64,000 bases of DNA from NCBI GenBank assembly GCA_031841125.1, contig CM063108.1:41782268-41846267 (forward strand), in the 5' to 3' direction. This DNA comes from Acanthococcus lagerstroemiae (taxonomy: Eukaryota > Arthropoda > Insecta > Hemiptera > Eriococcidae). This document shows, one piece after another, positions 22,800-33,429 of the stretch. How positions within the stretch are numbered: position 1 is the first letter of the stretch; each line of letters begins with the position of its first letter. The notes under the pieces were generated by a model. The model saw only the letters and a program-made list of their open reading frames with translations. It had not been told where the DNA came from and did no database searches. The translations under genes were made by a program, and so were the position numbers.

Positions 22800-23085
22800 G
22801 TGATGTAAATTGCACAGTGGTCTATGACATGCAGGGTCCATGGTAGTTGTAAGTTGTAGGTTGTGACTGGGGCAGCAGTTAGGCGCGAGACGGTGACAGT
22901 GAGAATAATTTTACTTTTTTATTTATTTTTTTTCTTTCATTATTTTGTTTCTGCATTTGCGTTTTTCCCCCTTTCTCTCCTTTAGATAGGTATTTTAGTT
23001 TTATTTTTGGGCACCCTGTAATTGGCCCCTGATGGGCTGCAGGGGACCGAAATGAATAAACTGAAATTGAAATTGAAAATTAAAT
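22800..23085 (+). repeat. Possible LINE 3' end with (GAAATT)n tail
   Basis: The segment ends GGGGACCGAAATGAATAAAC followed by three TGAAATT-like units, preceded by GGCCCCTGATGGGCTGCAGG. A near-poly(A)-signal sequence plus a simple tail is typical of LINE 3' ends, but no coding part is present. Inference only. Confidence 0.35.
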
Positions 23086-23199
23086 ACAAAGTGTTAAAAA
23101 AACATAACCCCATTCACTCGAAAATGTGCACCACAGAGGGTTTCTCAAAAAGTAGGCATTTTTTTCATTTTTGTACCTGCTGGTTGAATGTAGTCTGTA

Positions 23200-23470
23200 T
23201 GTTTTGATGCAAAAGTGCCACTTGGCACACTTGTAATTAAAACCCTAAGAAATATTTTAAGAAATATGTATCACCAACCTTTTATCCCTCGTCGAGCCTC
23301 CGCCCTCGAGGGTCATCTTTAGTTTTCCCTCAATAACTTTTTAGCCGCAAAGTGTACACCGCAAAATTAATGTGCACTAATTTTCGTATTTGTCCTAAAG
23401 CTCCCCGGAACGGCAGAGAGCCAAAAATGAGCCCACATCCAAATTGTATTTAACGATAAATTTACCCCTC
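23200..23470 (+). repeat. Diverged dispersed repeat, copy 1
   Basis: In reverse complement this resembles 26520-26800: AAAGTGCCACTTG-CACA, then CAACCTTT, GAGGGTCAT, TTCCTCAATAACTT, GC-AA-GTGTA and ATGAGCCCA. The order is conserved over about 250 bp with heavy divergence. The family is unknown. Confidence 0.6.
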
Positions 23471-23539
23471 TCTCCCCTAAGTCTCACAGATGCCACAACT
23501 TTCAAGGTTATACTAATATTAGAATCGAGTTCGGCAACC

Positions 23540-23711
23540 CTAACAGGCTACGAAACGACATCCGTGTTGTATTTCTTCAAAAATTTGAGCCTCCGCTTCC
23601 TCCCAGGTATCACAGTTTAGGGAGAGTACTGTATTATGGAAAATCTTCTTATTAGCTCTACTGAGGCCCCTAATGATTGGGAAAATTTTGTTCCAGGCCC
23701 AAACAAAGGAA
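23540..23711 (-). pseudogene. Possible pogo/jerky-like transposase fragment
   Basis: The minus frame contains YCSFVWAWNKI, GLSRANKKIF and DTWEEAEAQIFEE. The spacing weakly resembles the post-DDE region of pogo/Tigger/jerky transposases (AW-x-V...L-x-W-KI). The case rests on its position beside pogo-like terminal repeats at 23712 and the psq-like frame at 25413. It could be chance. Confidence 0.25.
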
Positions 23712-24051
23712 CAGTAAGCTCTCTGTAATTCGAATCTCAAAAGGGACCACGAAATAATTTAGAATTAGGGGAATTTTCGAATTACAGATTTTTTTTTTGA
23801 AAAATGAGATACAGTATAATACAATATGCCTACGTGAGTACGACTGTCAATTATGCACTAAAATATGTAGTCAGTAATTTTAGACTGTTTGGCTTGCTGT
23901 ACAGTGCTAGCCTCTAAATAAATCTTATTAATTGCTGCAAATACTTCTTCCGACGTATATTTCTTGTGTTCGAAGTAGGTATGGATACATTCCAGCATGC
24001 TGCACACGTTATGCCTGCTGGGAATTTCGAATTTAAGCTTACCTTATCACA

Positions 24052-24168
24052 TGACGAATTTTGTACAGTATACAGTTCCGGAATCGACAGAAAAATTGCA
24101 GGAGAAGACCTGTTTTTGCTGGGTTTTTGAGCGTCATCGGCTCGAATTAGGGAGATCTTTTTTTGCAC
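24052..24168 (+). repeat. 115-bp direct repeat, copy 1
   Basis: From GACGAATTTTGTACAGTATA through GGCTCGAATTAGGGAGATCT; nearly the same sequence recurs at 24820-24932. The repeats lie inside the pogo-like element. Confidence 0.8.
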
Positions 24169-24819
24169 GCTTAGTTTCTAGCGGGTTTCGCCCAAACCCC
24201 CGGAATTCAGAAGTAGATGGACGAATTTCTGAAAAGGTTCACCAGAACTTGAAACAAGTAATTGGTGATCGACAAACGGTCCTGGTTGAAGGATCCTGAA
24301 GGGGGCAACCACGTTTGTCCCTAGCTCGCTTCTCGGTTCCTTGGAATAATAATACAGTGAGGCGTTTGTTTGTTTCACTTAAAATTGACAAGTACAATAA
24401 ATTCGAAAACGTTATTTGGAGAATATTACAGAGTCCGGATAGACCACTAGGTCCCGGACCCACGAAATCACGACCCTCGTGATCTCGTCGTGTACTGGAC
24501 CCACGAAGTCACGACCCTGGGGTGTGACAGCCGGCGGTTCCTCGGATCGACTCCCAAAAAAAAAAAAAAAAATCAAGCAGATTGAAAACCAAATCAGATT
24601 TCTAATCAAATCCAAATTTAGTTCACTCATTCTAAAAACAAATCAGGTTTTCCATCCCGTTCAAATCATAGCCTCCAAAAATTCAATTCTGACCACTCTA
24701 AATAGTCAAAATTAACCCAACTTGAAAAACTGAATTCACAATACCTAAAGCGGGAAGCTACCGGTCATTCAAGTCAGCTTAAGTCATCTATTTTAAAAAT
24801 TAAGTTAATAAATTTTAAC

Positions 24820-24932
24820 GACGAATTTTGTACAGTATACAGTTCCGGAATCGACAGAAAAATTACAGGAGAAGACCTGATTTTGCTGGTGCTGGTTTTT
24901 TGAGCGTCATCGGCTCGAAATAAGGAGATCTT
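24820..24932 (+). repeat. 115-bp direct repeat, copy 2
   Basis: Same sequence as 24052-24168 with a few substitutions and a small insertion (GCTGGT duplicated). Internal direct duplication in the pogo-like element. Confidence 0.8.
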
Positions 24933-25153
24933 TTACACTGATTTTTTCGTACTACAGAATACATTTTAACTGTACATTAGATCACAACGGGGCGGGATTC
25001 ATCTTTTTACTCGAATTAGGGAGATTTTCGAATTACGGGAGCTCGAATTACAGAGAGTTTACTGTATAAAGCATCATTTAAAGAACACACGAATTTCGTA
25101 AAAATTTTTCCCGGACCACAAAATGGCTTTTTGAACAAACGCTACCTCGCCGA

Positions 25154-25187
25154 GTCCATGGTACAACACCACTGTTGTACTATGGAC
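25154..25187. repeat. Short perfect-like hairpin
   Basis: Arms 25154-25168 and 25173-25187 pair at 14 of 15 positions around a CCAC loop. The left arm GTCCATGGTACAACA also occurs at 25654-25668, immediately right of a hAT MITE. Confidence 0.8.
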
Positions 25188-25413
25188 CACCTTTAAAAAT
25201 GCTGAAACGGTGAAATTTGGATTTTATTGACATAAAAGTAAATCTGCACCAAACGTTTAGAAGTAATAATAATAGTGAATAATACAAAATGGACAAAAAC
25301 GTTTTCAACGCATCACTAAAATATATTTCTTTTCGAATTACTTCTTTAACTGCATTTTCCATCGCATCTGATGACACTGATGGACATTCATTACCAACAG
25401 AACTTCGCGGCAT
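25180..25413 (-). CDS. Short frame resembling a psq-type HTH N-terminus
   Basis: The 77-codon minus frame starts MPRSSVGNECPSVSSDAMEN and continues AVKEVIRKEIYFSDALKTF, then turns hydrophobic. The pattern (A)ME-AV-EV...S-x-A-K-F resembles the pipsqueak-type helix-turn-helix that starts pogo/Tigger/jerky transposases and some insect transcription factors. Upstream of the ATG is TTTTTGCTGTTGTAG, a possible splice acceptor. The hydrophobic second half does not fit the family, so a frameshift, a splice donor or chance are all possible. I treat it as a candidate exon or dead transposase start only. Confidence 0.3.
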   Translation of the reverse strand: MPRSSVGNECPSVSSDAMENAVKEVIRKEIYFSDALKTFLSILYYSLLLLLLNVWCRFTFMSIKSKFHRFSIFKGGP

Positions 25414-25455
25414 GATCTACAACAGCAAAAACAATAAATTATTATAGGTCCATGA

Positions 25456-25653
25456 CAGGCCTGAGCAGAAGGGAGGGGGAGGGGTTTTCCCCCGAGCCCG
25501 AGTTTTTTTGAGGGAGCCCGCTAAGGGCCCGCCAGTACTAAAAAAATCTGCCTTTACAAAAAGGGCCCTAAAAACATTATTGTGTTTTTTTTTGCACTTA
25601 CCTACTTTTTACATCCCCCCCCCCAGGGCCCAGATTTCCTCTGCACGGGCCTG
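25456..25653. mobile_element. hAT-type MITE, copy 1
   Basis: 198 bp with terminal inverted repeats (CAGGCCTGAGCAGAAGG against CAGGCCCGTGCAGAGG on the other strand). The 8-bp target duplication is GTCCATGA at 25448-25455 and GTCCATGG at 25654-25661 (7 of 8). CAGGG/CAGGCC ends plus 8-bp duplications define hAT elements. It has no coding capacity and is C-rich near the right end. Confidence 0.82.
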
Positions 25654-25661
25654 GTCCATGG

Positions 25662-26008
25662 TACAACAGGGAAAAAACCATGGTGCAGCATGAGGTAGGT
25701 TCTTATATATTGTTTTTTTGAGCACGTACCTGTTTACTTTTTTTCAAAATCAAATACGCAATTATACTTACTTACCTCCATATAATGTAGTACTACAGAG
25801 CAGTAATGCTTGACGCCACATTTACATGCAAAATAACACGATCAAAATTGGACACAGAGAAACTTTTGATAAAAATTTCACTTTTCACTGAACTATGCAT
25901 TAGCTAGTTCATCGCAGGTCCTGCTGAACGAATGCAGTGTTGCCACACATATTCTACATAACGTGCCATGATTTATCAGCTATCACATATTTCAAGCAAG
26001 AGTCCCAA
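25662..26008. other. Spacer between two hAT MITEs
   Basis: Ordinary AT-rich sequence; no gene or element recognised. Confidence 0.4.
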
Positions 26009-26016
26009 GATACATT

Positions 26017-26190
26017 CTGGCCTGTGCAGAGGGGGGAGGGGTGTTTCCCCCGGGCCCGCCAGGGCTAAAAAAATCTGCTTTTACAAAAAGGGTCCTAAAA
26101 ACATTGTGTTTATTTTTTTTCCTTCTTTTTTTGCTCTTACCTACTTTTTACATCGCCCCCCAGGGCCCGGATTTCCTCTGCACGGCCCTG
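26017..26190. mobile_element. hAT-type MITE, copy 2
   Basis: 174 bp, same family and orientation as the copy at 25456: CTGGCCTGTGCAGAGG at the left, CCTCTGCACGGCCCTG at the right. The target duplication is GATACATT at 26009-26016 and GATACATG at 26191-26198 (7 of 8). The two copies differ by internal indels around the A- and T-rich centre. Confidence 0.82.
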
Positions 26191-26519
26191 GATACATGGG
26201 GTCCACGGTAGAAAACTTCCCCCTACATAATGCATTTAATAAAAATTTTGAGCCTCTGACCCCTCCCAGTTGAATTCTGCGACTTTGAAACCTTCACAAA
26301 CGATATCTCAGTTCGAGCTAGTGAAAGTTCAAAAAGGTGTAATAAAAAGACATTTACGACGTCAATTGACTGTGATACCTCAGAGGAGGGAAGAGGGGGA
26401 CAAGGTGATAGGTAGATAGGAGGATTATATATGTAGAAACGGGTCCGGAAGAAGTTTATGGGTATGACCATAACAATATCGAACATTTTATGTTTTCTCC
26501 CATAAGGCCTGAATTAAAG

Positions 26520-26800
26520 TGTTGCAATACATGGGCTTATCTTTGACCCTTCATTTCAGGGGAAGGGGTTCTGAGACAGATATGAAAAATTGTAAAATAC
26601 CATTTTTACGTCAAATTCCGTGTGTATTAATTATGCCATAATACACTTTTGCAGTGCGACTTTAAGAAGTTATTGAGGAAAAATTGAAGAACAAACCACT
26701 AATGACCCTCTGGGAGGTCAACGTGAGATTAAAGATTGGCAACATTTCTCAAAATATCCTCTAGGGTCTTGACTACAAATGTGTCAAGTGGCACCTTTCC
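26520..26800 (-). repeat. Diverged dispersed repeat, copy 2
   Basis: Reverse-orientation relative of 23200-23470 (see that entry). Confidence 0.6.
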
Positions 26801-28345
26801 GTCAAGAAATGCAGGATAATACAACTAGCATCCCGACTAATCAACCCAGGACTCACCTTCGTTATAGTAATTTGTACACCTATTTTATTTAATGACGGTA
26901 TCTCTATTATCACACCTGTCGTTTGAAGCCATTTCGTGGCTGCCAATCGCCCCACCCACGAGCCACCCCGAGGTCGGATACCACGCGCGCATGAACTGCG
27001 TTCTTCCGTACATTTTTACAGTTGTAGAATGATCTTCATAATTAGAGAACTAAACGCCAGTGTAGAACAATTTGTTTCTACATGAGAAACGCGATAGCCG
27101 ATAGGCCGGAGTAATCATTCGCGAAGTGATTAATTGACACAGTTAACTCGACCAGACACCTTAAGGATCGGTATTCAGTATTCGTGGCTGTGAACATGGA
27201 CACTGACAAGGCATACCAGGTCTATATATACTTTTCAAATTAGGTACGCACCCGGAGTCGTTTACGGAGGTGTTTGTTGCGCACATCAGTCTCTCATCTG
27301 GTCGCTGGAAAAAAAGTGCACTCGAACTCTTATCCATCGGCATATATAAATAACGGGCGAAAATCACGACCAAGTACCGATACAATCGTTAATAGATTTT
27401 AATAACGGCAGGGTAAAGGTCACATCACAGAATGGATTTTATTAGTTTACTATTAAAGTGTATATGGTTTACACACGTGATTAATTCAGATATTTTGTGA
27501 TGTTTATCTCGGTGTTAATAGATTGTATATTGTTAGCCTAGTTGCGCTTGTATTTCAATAAATTTTTAATTCGGCCGGCGGCTAATCAAAAACAAGTATA
27601 CGTATCGTTTGATATATCGGTAAAAGTTTCGCTTCGCTTTTTTGTCGCAGATCGCGCCTTCGTTGTTCGCATATAAACACACACTTGAAATGCACACGAG
27701 TTTGCATGTAATTATTATTATGTATACAACTTATGACGGGTTTGCTCGATAGTTATGTAAAATTAAAGAAAATTCAACGCCACATAGCCGGATGTGAAAA
27801 AAGAAGATATGGCATCGAACCGATAGACTTGGGGGCGGACTAGGTGTAAGCCCCTAAAAAACTTCCTGAAGCGCCTCCAGAGAATGAAAGTCTCCTCAAA
27901 TTTTTACCTCCCTTCGGAAATTGTAAAAGCATATCGAACCGTAAGCAAATTTCACTTCACCCCGGACCGGTACCAAAATTCTTCTATAGGAGGGTGGAAA
28001 AAGTGACAAACGAAAACTTGCTCTCTTCGCCTCCAAGTTCTTTGTACTCCAACATTTTCATAAATCATTGTATCTACGCATTACAGTTAAAGATTCACAA
28101 TAAATTTTCCAAATGTAAATTCCTCTGTTTCCAGCATACATTAAGAAAACAATTCAGAAATATGAAACGCTTACCTACTTTTGATAATGAAAAAATAACT
28201 TCCGGTACAACGATTTTAAACATTGCGGAGTTTTGTTCTAAATGATGTGGGTATAACAGTGTCAACTAGAAACTATCAATGTTATTTGTTTAAAAAAATA
28301 TATAACACCTGAAAATGAATGTATGTCTGTCTGTCTGTGTGTATG
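26801..28345. other. No recognisable feature
   Basis: Noncoding, AT-rich, with short open frames only. No repeat pair was recognised. Confidence 0.4.
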
Positions 28346-28349
28346 TCCT

Positions 28350-28400
28350 TCATATTTCCATGAAAATTTTTATTAATAACACAGCTGCTGACTTTATTAC
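28350..28400 (+). repeat. Relative of the CCATGGAAATTTCT repeat
   Basis: TTTCCATGAAAATTTTTATT followed by AATAACACAGCTGCTGACTT resembles blocks at 28562-28598 and 28666-28703. An outlying degraded copy. Confidence 0.6.
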
Positions 28401-28545
28401 TACACTGTGAATCCGATTGCCATAAGACTTTGAGAGGTTTTTCAGTATACTCCCCCGAAGGTTTCTGGGGGGGGGATGGGCTCCCCGACACGCTCTTGTC
28501 ACTATGACGTCATACTACTGGGTATACTTGAGCGAAACCGAGCCT

Positions 28546-28788
28546 CAGTGGTTAACATTTCCATGGAAATTTCTGTCAACAACACCGCTGCAGACTGCAG
28601 GTGTCTCCTACAGAGACAGGTATTGTAACATTTCATATGCTTTAGTACCCTAATAAAAAAAAAAATCCATGGAAATTTCTATTAACAACACGGCTGCAAA
28701 CTGTAATCGCGCAGGGCGCAGCGAAGATCATGATCAATGAGCACATGGCTGAAGGAAAAATAAATTTCCATGGAAATGTCAACCACTG
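28546..28788. mobile_element. 243-bp palindromic-ended MITE
   Basis: Arms at 28546-28572 (starts CAGTGGTTAACATTTCCATG) and 28762-28788 are inverted and match at 26 of 27 positions. Each arm contains the palindrome TTTCCATGGAAA. An inner copy at 28666-28703 and a partial end at 28822-28882 repeat the same words together with GCGCAGGGCGCAGC. No clear target duplication, so the superfamily is not assigned. Confidence 0.65.
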
Positions 28789-28821
28789 AACTGAATTGTC
28801 ACCATGACGAGGGGGGGGGGG

Positions 28822-28882
28822 GTTATGGAAATTTCTATAGCTGCAGAGTCGCGCAGGGCGCAGCAAATGTCAACCACTGAAT
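28822..28882 (+). repeat. Partial second end of the same MITE
   Basis: TATGGAAATTTCTATAGCTG, then CGCGCAGGGCGCAGC and AATGTCAACCACTGAA. It follows a run of G at about 28810-28820. Confidence 0.6.
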
Positions 28883-29723
28883 TCGTGTCGGGGGAGCGAG
28901 GCGAGGGGAGCGTTACAATTTTCGCTCAAGCACACCCATGGCAGGAAGAAAATGAATTGTCACCATAAAGAGAGCTAAAGAACTGCGAGCTGAATTGAGC
29001 TGGAGACTTTGCAATATTGCGAATCAATCCAACCAATTTTCCCAGCCAGTGAGAACGCCTTATGGGAATTTATGCGAAAATTTACGTACTTATACCATCA
29101 ATTCTCATAATCTTTTGAATACTGAAATTGTTCATTTTTCTCAGCGAATTTGCGTGTATTGTCGACTGGTTCGTTCACATCTCAAGCGTGGAATAATTTG
29201 TATTAATTGTGAACTTCCAGTCGCCGTTCTCACTCAGCAATACATTTACAATTTTTTTTTTGTGAATTTCAATGTGAGTTACTTACACACATTTTAAACT
29301 TTGGAAAGTTGTTCAGGAACTTACACACATTTTTTCATAAATTTTGCGCAAAATAATTCGTTTGATTTGTAATATTTATGTATTTTACGAGTACTGCGAT
29401 ACAGAGCAAGATACCAATGTTTCTCTGTCGAACTCACTTAAGGCAGCTCACCATAGCTAACTCACTTTAGCCCACGATCTAGATGAACCACGAAGCGAAC
29501 TGTGCTATAATAATAACAGCCTTTTATTTTTACATTTTCTGTTCGAATTACATAAGTATCTAATCAGGAGTAAAATAACAAAAGGTGGAAGGTGTAAAAG
29601 GATTATTAGTAGTAGAATAGCGCAAGCTACATTAGAATTTTATTGAAAAAGTAATTTATTCAAATGAAAAACAAATCTAGAAATCAAAAAATTGAAACTT
29701 TATGTTTGGATTGTATAGTGTTG
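28883..29723. other. No recognisable feature
   Basis: Includes a 100-codon plus frame at 28995-29297 (two CxxC-like pairs, CVYCRLV and CINCEL) that I could not assign. The frame may be chance. Confidence 0.35.
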
Positions 29724-29724
29724 T

Positions 29725-29772
29725 ATCAAACCGGTCGTAAGACTGATAACATTATCATCATCATCATCATAT
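29725..29772 (+). repeat. Retroposon 3' tail with (ATC)n
   Basis: TCGTAAGACTGATAACATTA followed by about five ATC units. The same tail lies reversed at 32083-32125, so this is the 3' end of one retroposon family with a simple-repeat tail. Confidence 0.65.
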
Positions 29773-30265
29773 CATACTAAACATGTTCTGGTTTTCTTTT
29801 GAATTTGTGGAAAGATCTATGGTCATAATTACGCGGAATGTAAGGAGCGAAATGTGGATTTTCGTAGGTTTTTTCTTTTGACTAATGCTTTAGAAAAAAG
29901 GGTTCTCAAACATCTTTGAACTTTGTACTTTGCTTACTTTAGGCACTTACATACATCTACATTGGTATTTTTCGTTATCAGTAGGATCACGATTAAGCTC
30001 CTCTACACTCATCCCTCGAAATTGGAGGGTGATGGTATCGAACTCATTTAAACCAACTCAGTTAAGCGCACGGTTTCGAGTTATAAAATAGCAATTAAAA
30101 GGAAAGCAATGTCACACTATTCGAGTGTCATGCCGATGCAAACTCCCCTTTCGATTTTAATTAATAATTGACCATATGAAAGCTCACAAAGTTCAACGAT
30201 CTAAATGTGTGGTATCAAAGGGGTGGGATAGAGGGGGGCAAGAAAATTATCAGGAATGAATGAAT

Positions 30266-30505
30266 TAAGTCGCTGTGTGGCCCAGTGGTAACGTGCATGC
30301 TTCGCAATTCTTGCGTTTCGGGTTCGAATCCCACCAATGCCGGGAAGCTAGTGATATTTCAATACCCCCACTAACATCCTAGGGAACACAGCGACTACAG
30401 TATCAATCGAGGTGCAAACATAGCCCGTTCAGTAACCCCCACCAATTTGCTCGAACAAGGCATTACAATCGCAGAGCATGTTACTACCAGATCAGAAATA
30501 TTGGT
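30266..30505 (+). mobile_element. Second tRNA-derived SINE type (S2)
   Basis: The head has an A box TGGCCCAGTGG at about 30277 and a B box GGGTTCGAATCCC at about 30320, spaced as in tRNA genes, followed by a ~180-bp unrelated body. The region between the boxes does not fold into a clean anticodon arm, so this is tRNA-derived and not a functional tRNA. Only one copy is in the window; the 3' end is estimated. Confidence 0.6.
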
Positions 30506-30524
30506 ACTGTGTGTGTGGTGCATG

Positions 30525-30725
30525 TCATGGACAGCTTACTCAACGTCGTGAAACACGTGGTTAGTAAGCGAATTGCGGCAGCACACTCTTCGTCACAGAG
30601 AAGGAACACAGTAACACAACAAAACTTTGGGGACGGTAACGGAAAACTACAGATTATCCTGTCCAGAAGAGTCGCGCGTCAGAAACCGCGACCGCCAACA
30701 TCCGGCATCAGATATGGCGCCTAAA
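30525..30725 (-). repeat. 200-bp dispersed repeat, copy 1
   Basis: In reverse complement this matches 62132-62332: GATGCCGGAT, GGTCGCGGTTTCTGACG, GCGACTCT, AGTTTTCCGTT, TTCGCTTACTA and TTTCACGACGTTGAGTAA occur in the same order. It starts right after the S2 SINE. Function unknown. Confidence 0.72.
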
Positions 30726-30922
30726 GAAGACGGATTAGTAGGGATGTAGTAGGGATGTAGAAGAACAGATCGAGGGTAATTAACATTCCTTTTGTTCGTG
30801 AAACACGTAGGTGCTGAAAAATGTTGAAAACTCTACATTTCCGTCCATAAGGCCAGTGTTAAGGAATATGACTGTACAGGGTTATTTTAACCCCCACCCT
30901 TTTTACAACATTTTTGAAGACG

Positions 30923-30980
30923 TAATGCTCGAAAGGGCGGATTCCAGGACTCAGGTGGAGAGCAAATTAGAAAAAAAGAG
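30923..30980 (+). repeat. SINE-S1 fragment, tail only, plus strand
   Basis: TAATGCTCGAAAGGGCGGAT through AGCAAATTAGAAAAAA equals the last ~58 bp of full-length S1 copies. It is 5'-truncated at nearly the same point as the 4613 fragment. Confidence 0.78.
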
Positions 30981-32080
30981 GTAGATACAAAAATATTTTA
31001 GGGGATCGTTTTTGCGGAAAATCCAAAGAGCTTTAATGTTTATAAATATTTACCATGAAAAACTGATTTCTGTGGTACCTTCAGTTTCTGGGGAAACTAC
31101 TTCACTAGGATCTTTGAAAAATTTTAATATGTTATTTAGGAGCTAATCTTAAACGATTTGTGAAAAAGCTTAGATGAAAATTCGGCCAACTTGACTGCCA
31201 ATTTTTGTTTGGTTGATTCGATCGTCTTATGGTTCAAAAAACTTGTTCTTTATGACTTCTCAGTGTGGTCCGAATTTCTTTATCCTGCCAAAAAACCTCG
31301 CGCCTTCACCCTCAGAGGCGGAGTAAGAAAGACGGGGGATCGTCGGCATGGAGGAGATTAGAGTTCCTCAAGCCTTCTGACCTGCTACCCCACCGAGCAT
31401 TCTAGTTCTCTCTAAATATTATTTTTCAGGAATTTAACAAGTTTGCCTCGGCGGAGGCATTTTCAAGGGTGGCTTTAGTATTGTGTTTTTTCTTTAACCT
31501 CAATTAACTGCTCTTCCAATCCCCCATTTCTCACACATCAGGGAATTCAAATCCACTTGTTACGTTATTCTACCGAAAAAAAAACTTCACATTTTTTTCT
31601 TCTTAAGCAAGGTACTGATGCCATATAAGGCCCACTAAAGTATTCTTGGAAAATAACTCGCCACAGAATTGATATTTTGAAACCCTTTTTTTTAGGAAAT
31701 AAAATTCCACAGTTTTCTTTAGAAAATAAAAATTTCAGGGCTAGGAAGAAGTGTTCCAGAAAGCGAGAAACTAAGAAAAATAGGGTATTTTGGGCTTCAT
31801 CAGAAACAACAATTCTTAATAAAACCTTTTTTTTTAAACTTAGTATTATCAAAATGCGAACCCCCCCCCCAACCCAAAAAAAAGAATAACTGAAAAATTC
31901 AATATATTATTCTGATTCATGCAAAAGTAGTTTACTTACTTAAATTTTTGACAATTTTTGATCAAAAACATTTTTATTTCTTACCCGCTACACTCGTGGA
32001 AGGAAATATATTTTTCGTAGTCGTTGTGGCTTTATAATTTATCTCTTTATTTCGGACTTTTTCTCTTACGCCCTTTTACG
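30981..32080. other. No recognisable feature
   Basis: AT-rich with several homopolymer runs (C-run at 31861-31870). No protein or repeat match seen. Confidence 0.4.
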
Positions 32081-32082
32081 CT

Positions 32083-32125
32083 TATTGATGATGATGATGA
32101 TAAAGTTATCAGTCTCACGACAACT
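32083..32125 (-). repeat. Retroposon 3' tail with (GAT)n, reverse copy
   Basis: GATGATGATGATGATAAAGT followed by TATCAGTCTCACGAC is the reverse complement of the tail at 29725. Confidence 0.65.
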
Positions 32126-32135
32126 CATCCTAAAT

Positions 32136-32864
32136 GAAAAAATGTCATTAAAAATCAAATTTACGACGGTGGATCATCTCATTCGAAAACTAGGGGATCA
32201 CTCTTTCAAACTTGGGCATAAAATCAAATATGCCTTATTATAGCTAACTGTACGTAGAATAATACCTTCTTAATGCATTTTTGAAAAAAGTATGAAAAAA
32301 GTCCTTACATTTCGTAGTATTTTACTTTTTTCGAAATACGGAAATAACATCAGCATTTGAAAATCACACCATATTTTACTGTTTTTTGGCTTCCGAATGT
32401 AACTAAAGCACTCTAAGCAATGTTGCCAGACATCCCGTACGTCACCCTATCGAGGTAGTTTCACGACATCGAGCCTAAACGACGAGATGGAGGGAGCGGG
32501 CCTTATTTATGCACTGGACCTTACAGGGCATCAGTACCTTATATTTCCCTTACGTCATTCTTCTTATTTTGCGTTATTTTTCTTGTGTTATTCTTTACCC
32601 GACCACTCGTGGGAGTGTCTCTTTCTACTCCTCATCCCTCAAATATCTAATTCAGTTTTAATCTCTCTCAGAAATACTTCCAAAATGAGGTAGTAATATT
32701 TATTTTAAGGTAGTTTTATTTGAGAAAACATTTTGCCTGTAATAAATCAAGCTTAGAATTTAATTAATTAAATTAATTTTGAAAATTTTAAATTATATTA
32801 TTGAATTTATTAATTACAACAAAATTTTTTTAATAGTTTACCGGATCGAAAGTACGCTCTTCTA
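32136..32864. other. No recognisable feature
   Basis: Noncoding AT-rich sequence; no match. Confidence 0.4.
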
Positions 32865-33429
32865 AATTGAAGAATAGTATTCCAACCAGCCCTTTAGTCC
32901 ACCCCAGATCGAAAATGCGTTTTCAATGCCATCTTGTAGAGGATGTCGAAAGCTATCGAATCTACACGCGCGGAGTTCGCTAGCTCAATTCGTCCTCGAG
33001 TTATAAGCCAACAAGGATTCAGTATTTTGATGATATTTTGATCATTGGTTGTTTCTTACGAATGATACTTTTTGTACTGATAGACTGCTCACCTATTGCA
33101 TAATGTTTCTATTTCTATGAATAAAGGTAATGATTAACTTTTCTGATAAATTTATGAATGATGTCCATTTTTATAATGTTGTTTCAATAATCAGCATGCC
33201 AAAGTGCCCTTAGTCCGTGATTTTTTTGCCTACTTCCAGTTATGACGTCAAATGGGATGTTTTTAAAAATAAGGTAACCGTGTAGGGTGTTGACAGAAGG
33301 TTCAGTCTTTAAATCAGCGTGAATCGTTTGTTCATATCTCAATTGGTTCAGGATCGGGAACGGTTTTTTCAATTTTTCACACTTTTTCTTGGGTGGACTA
33401 AGGGCCGTTTGGAAAACTACTCTTCAATT
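32865..33429. mobile_element. 565-bp element with ~40-bp terminal inverted repeats
   Basis: The left arm 32865-32905 (AATTGAAGAATAGTATTCCA, then CCCTTTAGTCCACCC) and right arm 33389-33429 are imperfect reverse complements over about 40 bp. A third GCCCTTAGTCC copy lies inside at 33207. No coding capacity and no clear target duplication, so the superfamily is open. Confidence 0.6.

Larger units (their letters stand above)
23712..25064. mobile_element. pogo-like transposon with 22-bp terminal inverted repeats
   Basis: The left end at 23712-23733 starts CAGTAAGCTCTCTG. The right end at 25043-25064 is its reverse complement with one mismatch in 22. Inner copies of TTCGAATTA(C/G)-GG occur near both ends. 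Ends starting CAGT are typical of pogo/Tigger-type Tc1/mariner elements. A TA follows the right end but the left flank reads AA, so the TA target duplication is not intact. The 1,353 bp contain no transposase, so this is a nonautonomous or composite copy. Confidence 0.65.

Noticed and set aside
30266..30340. A tRNA gene
   Set aside because: A and B boxes are present, but no clean anticodon and acceptor arms; followed by a SINE body.
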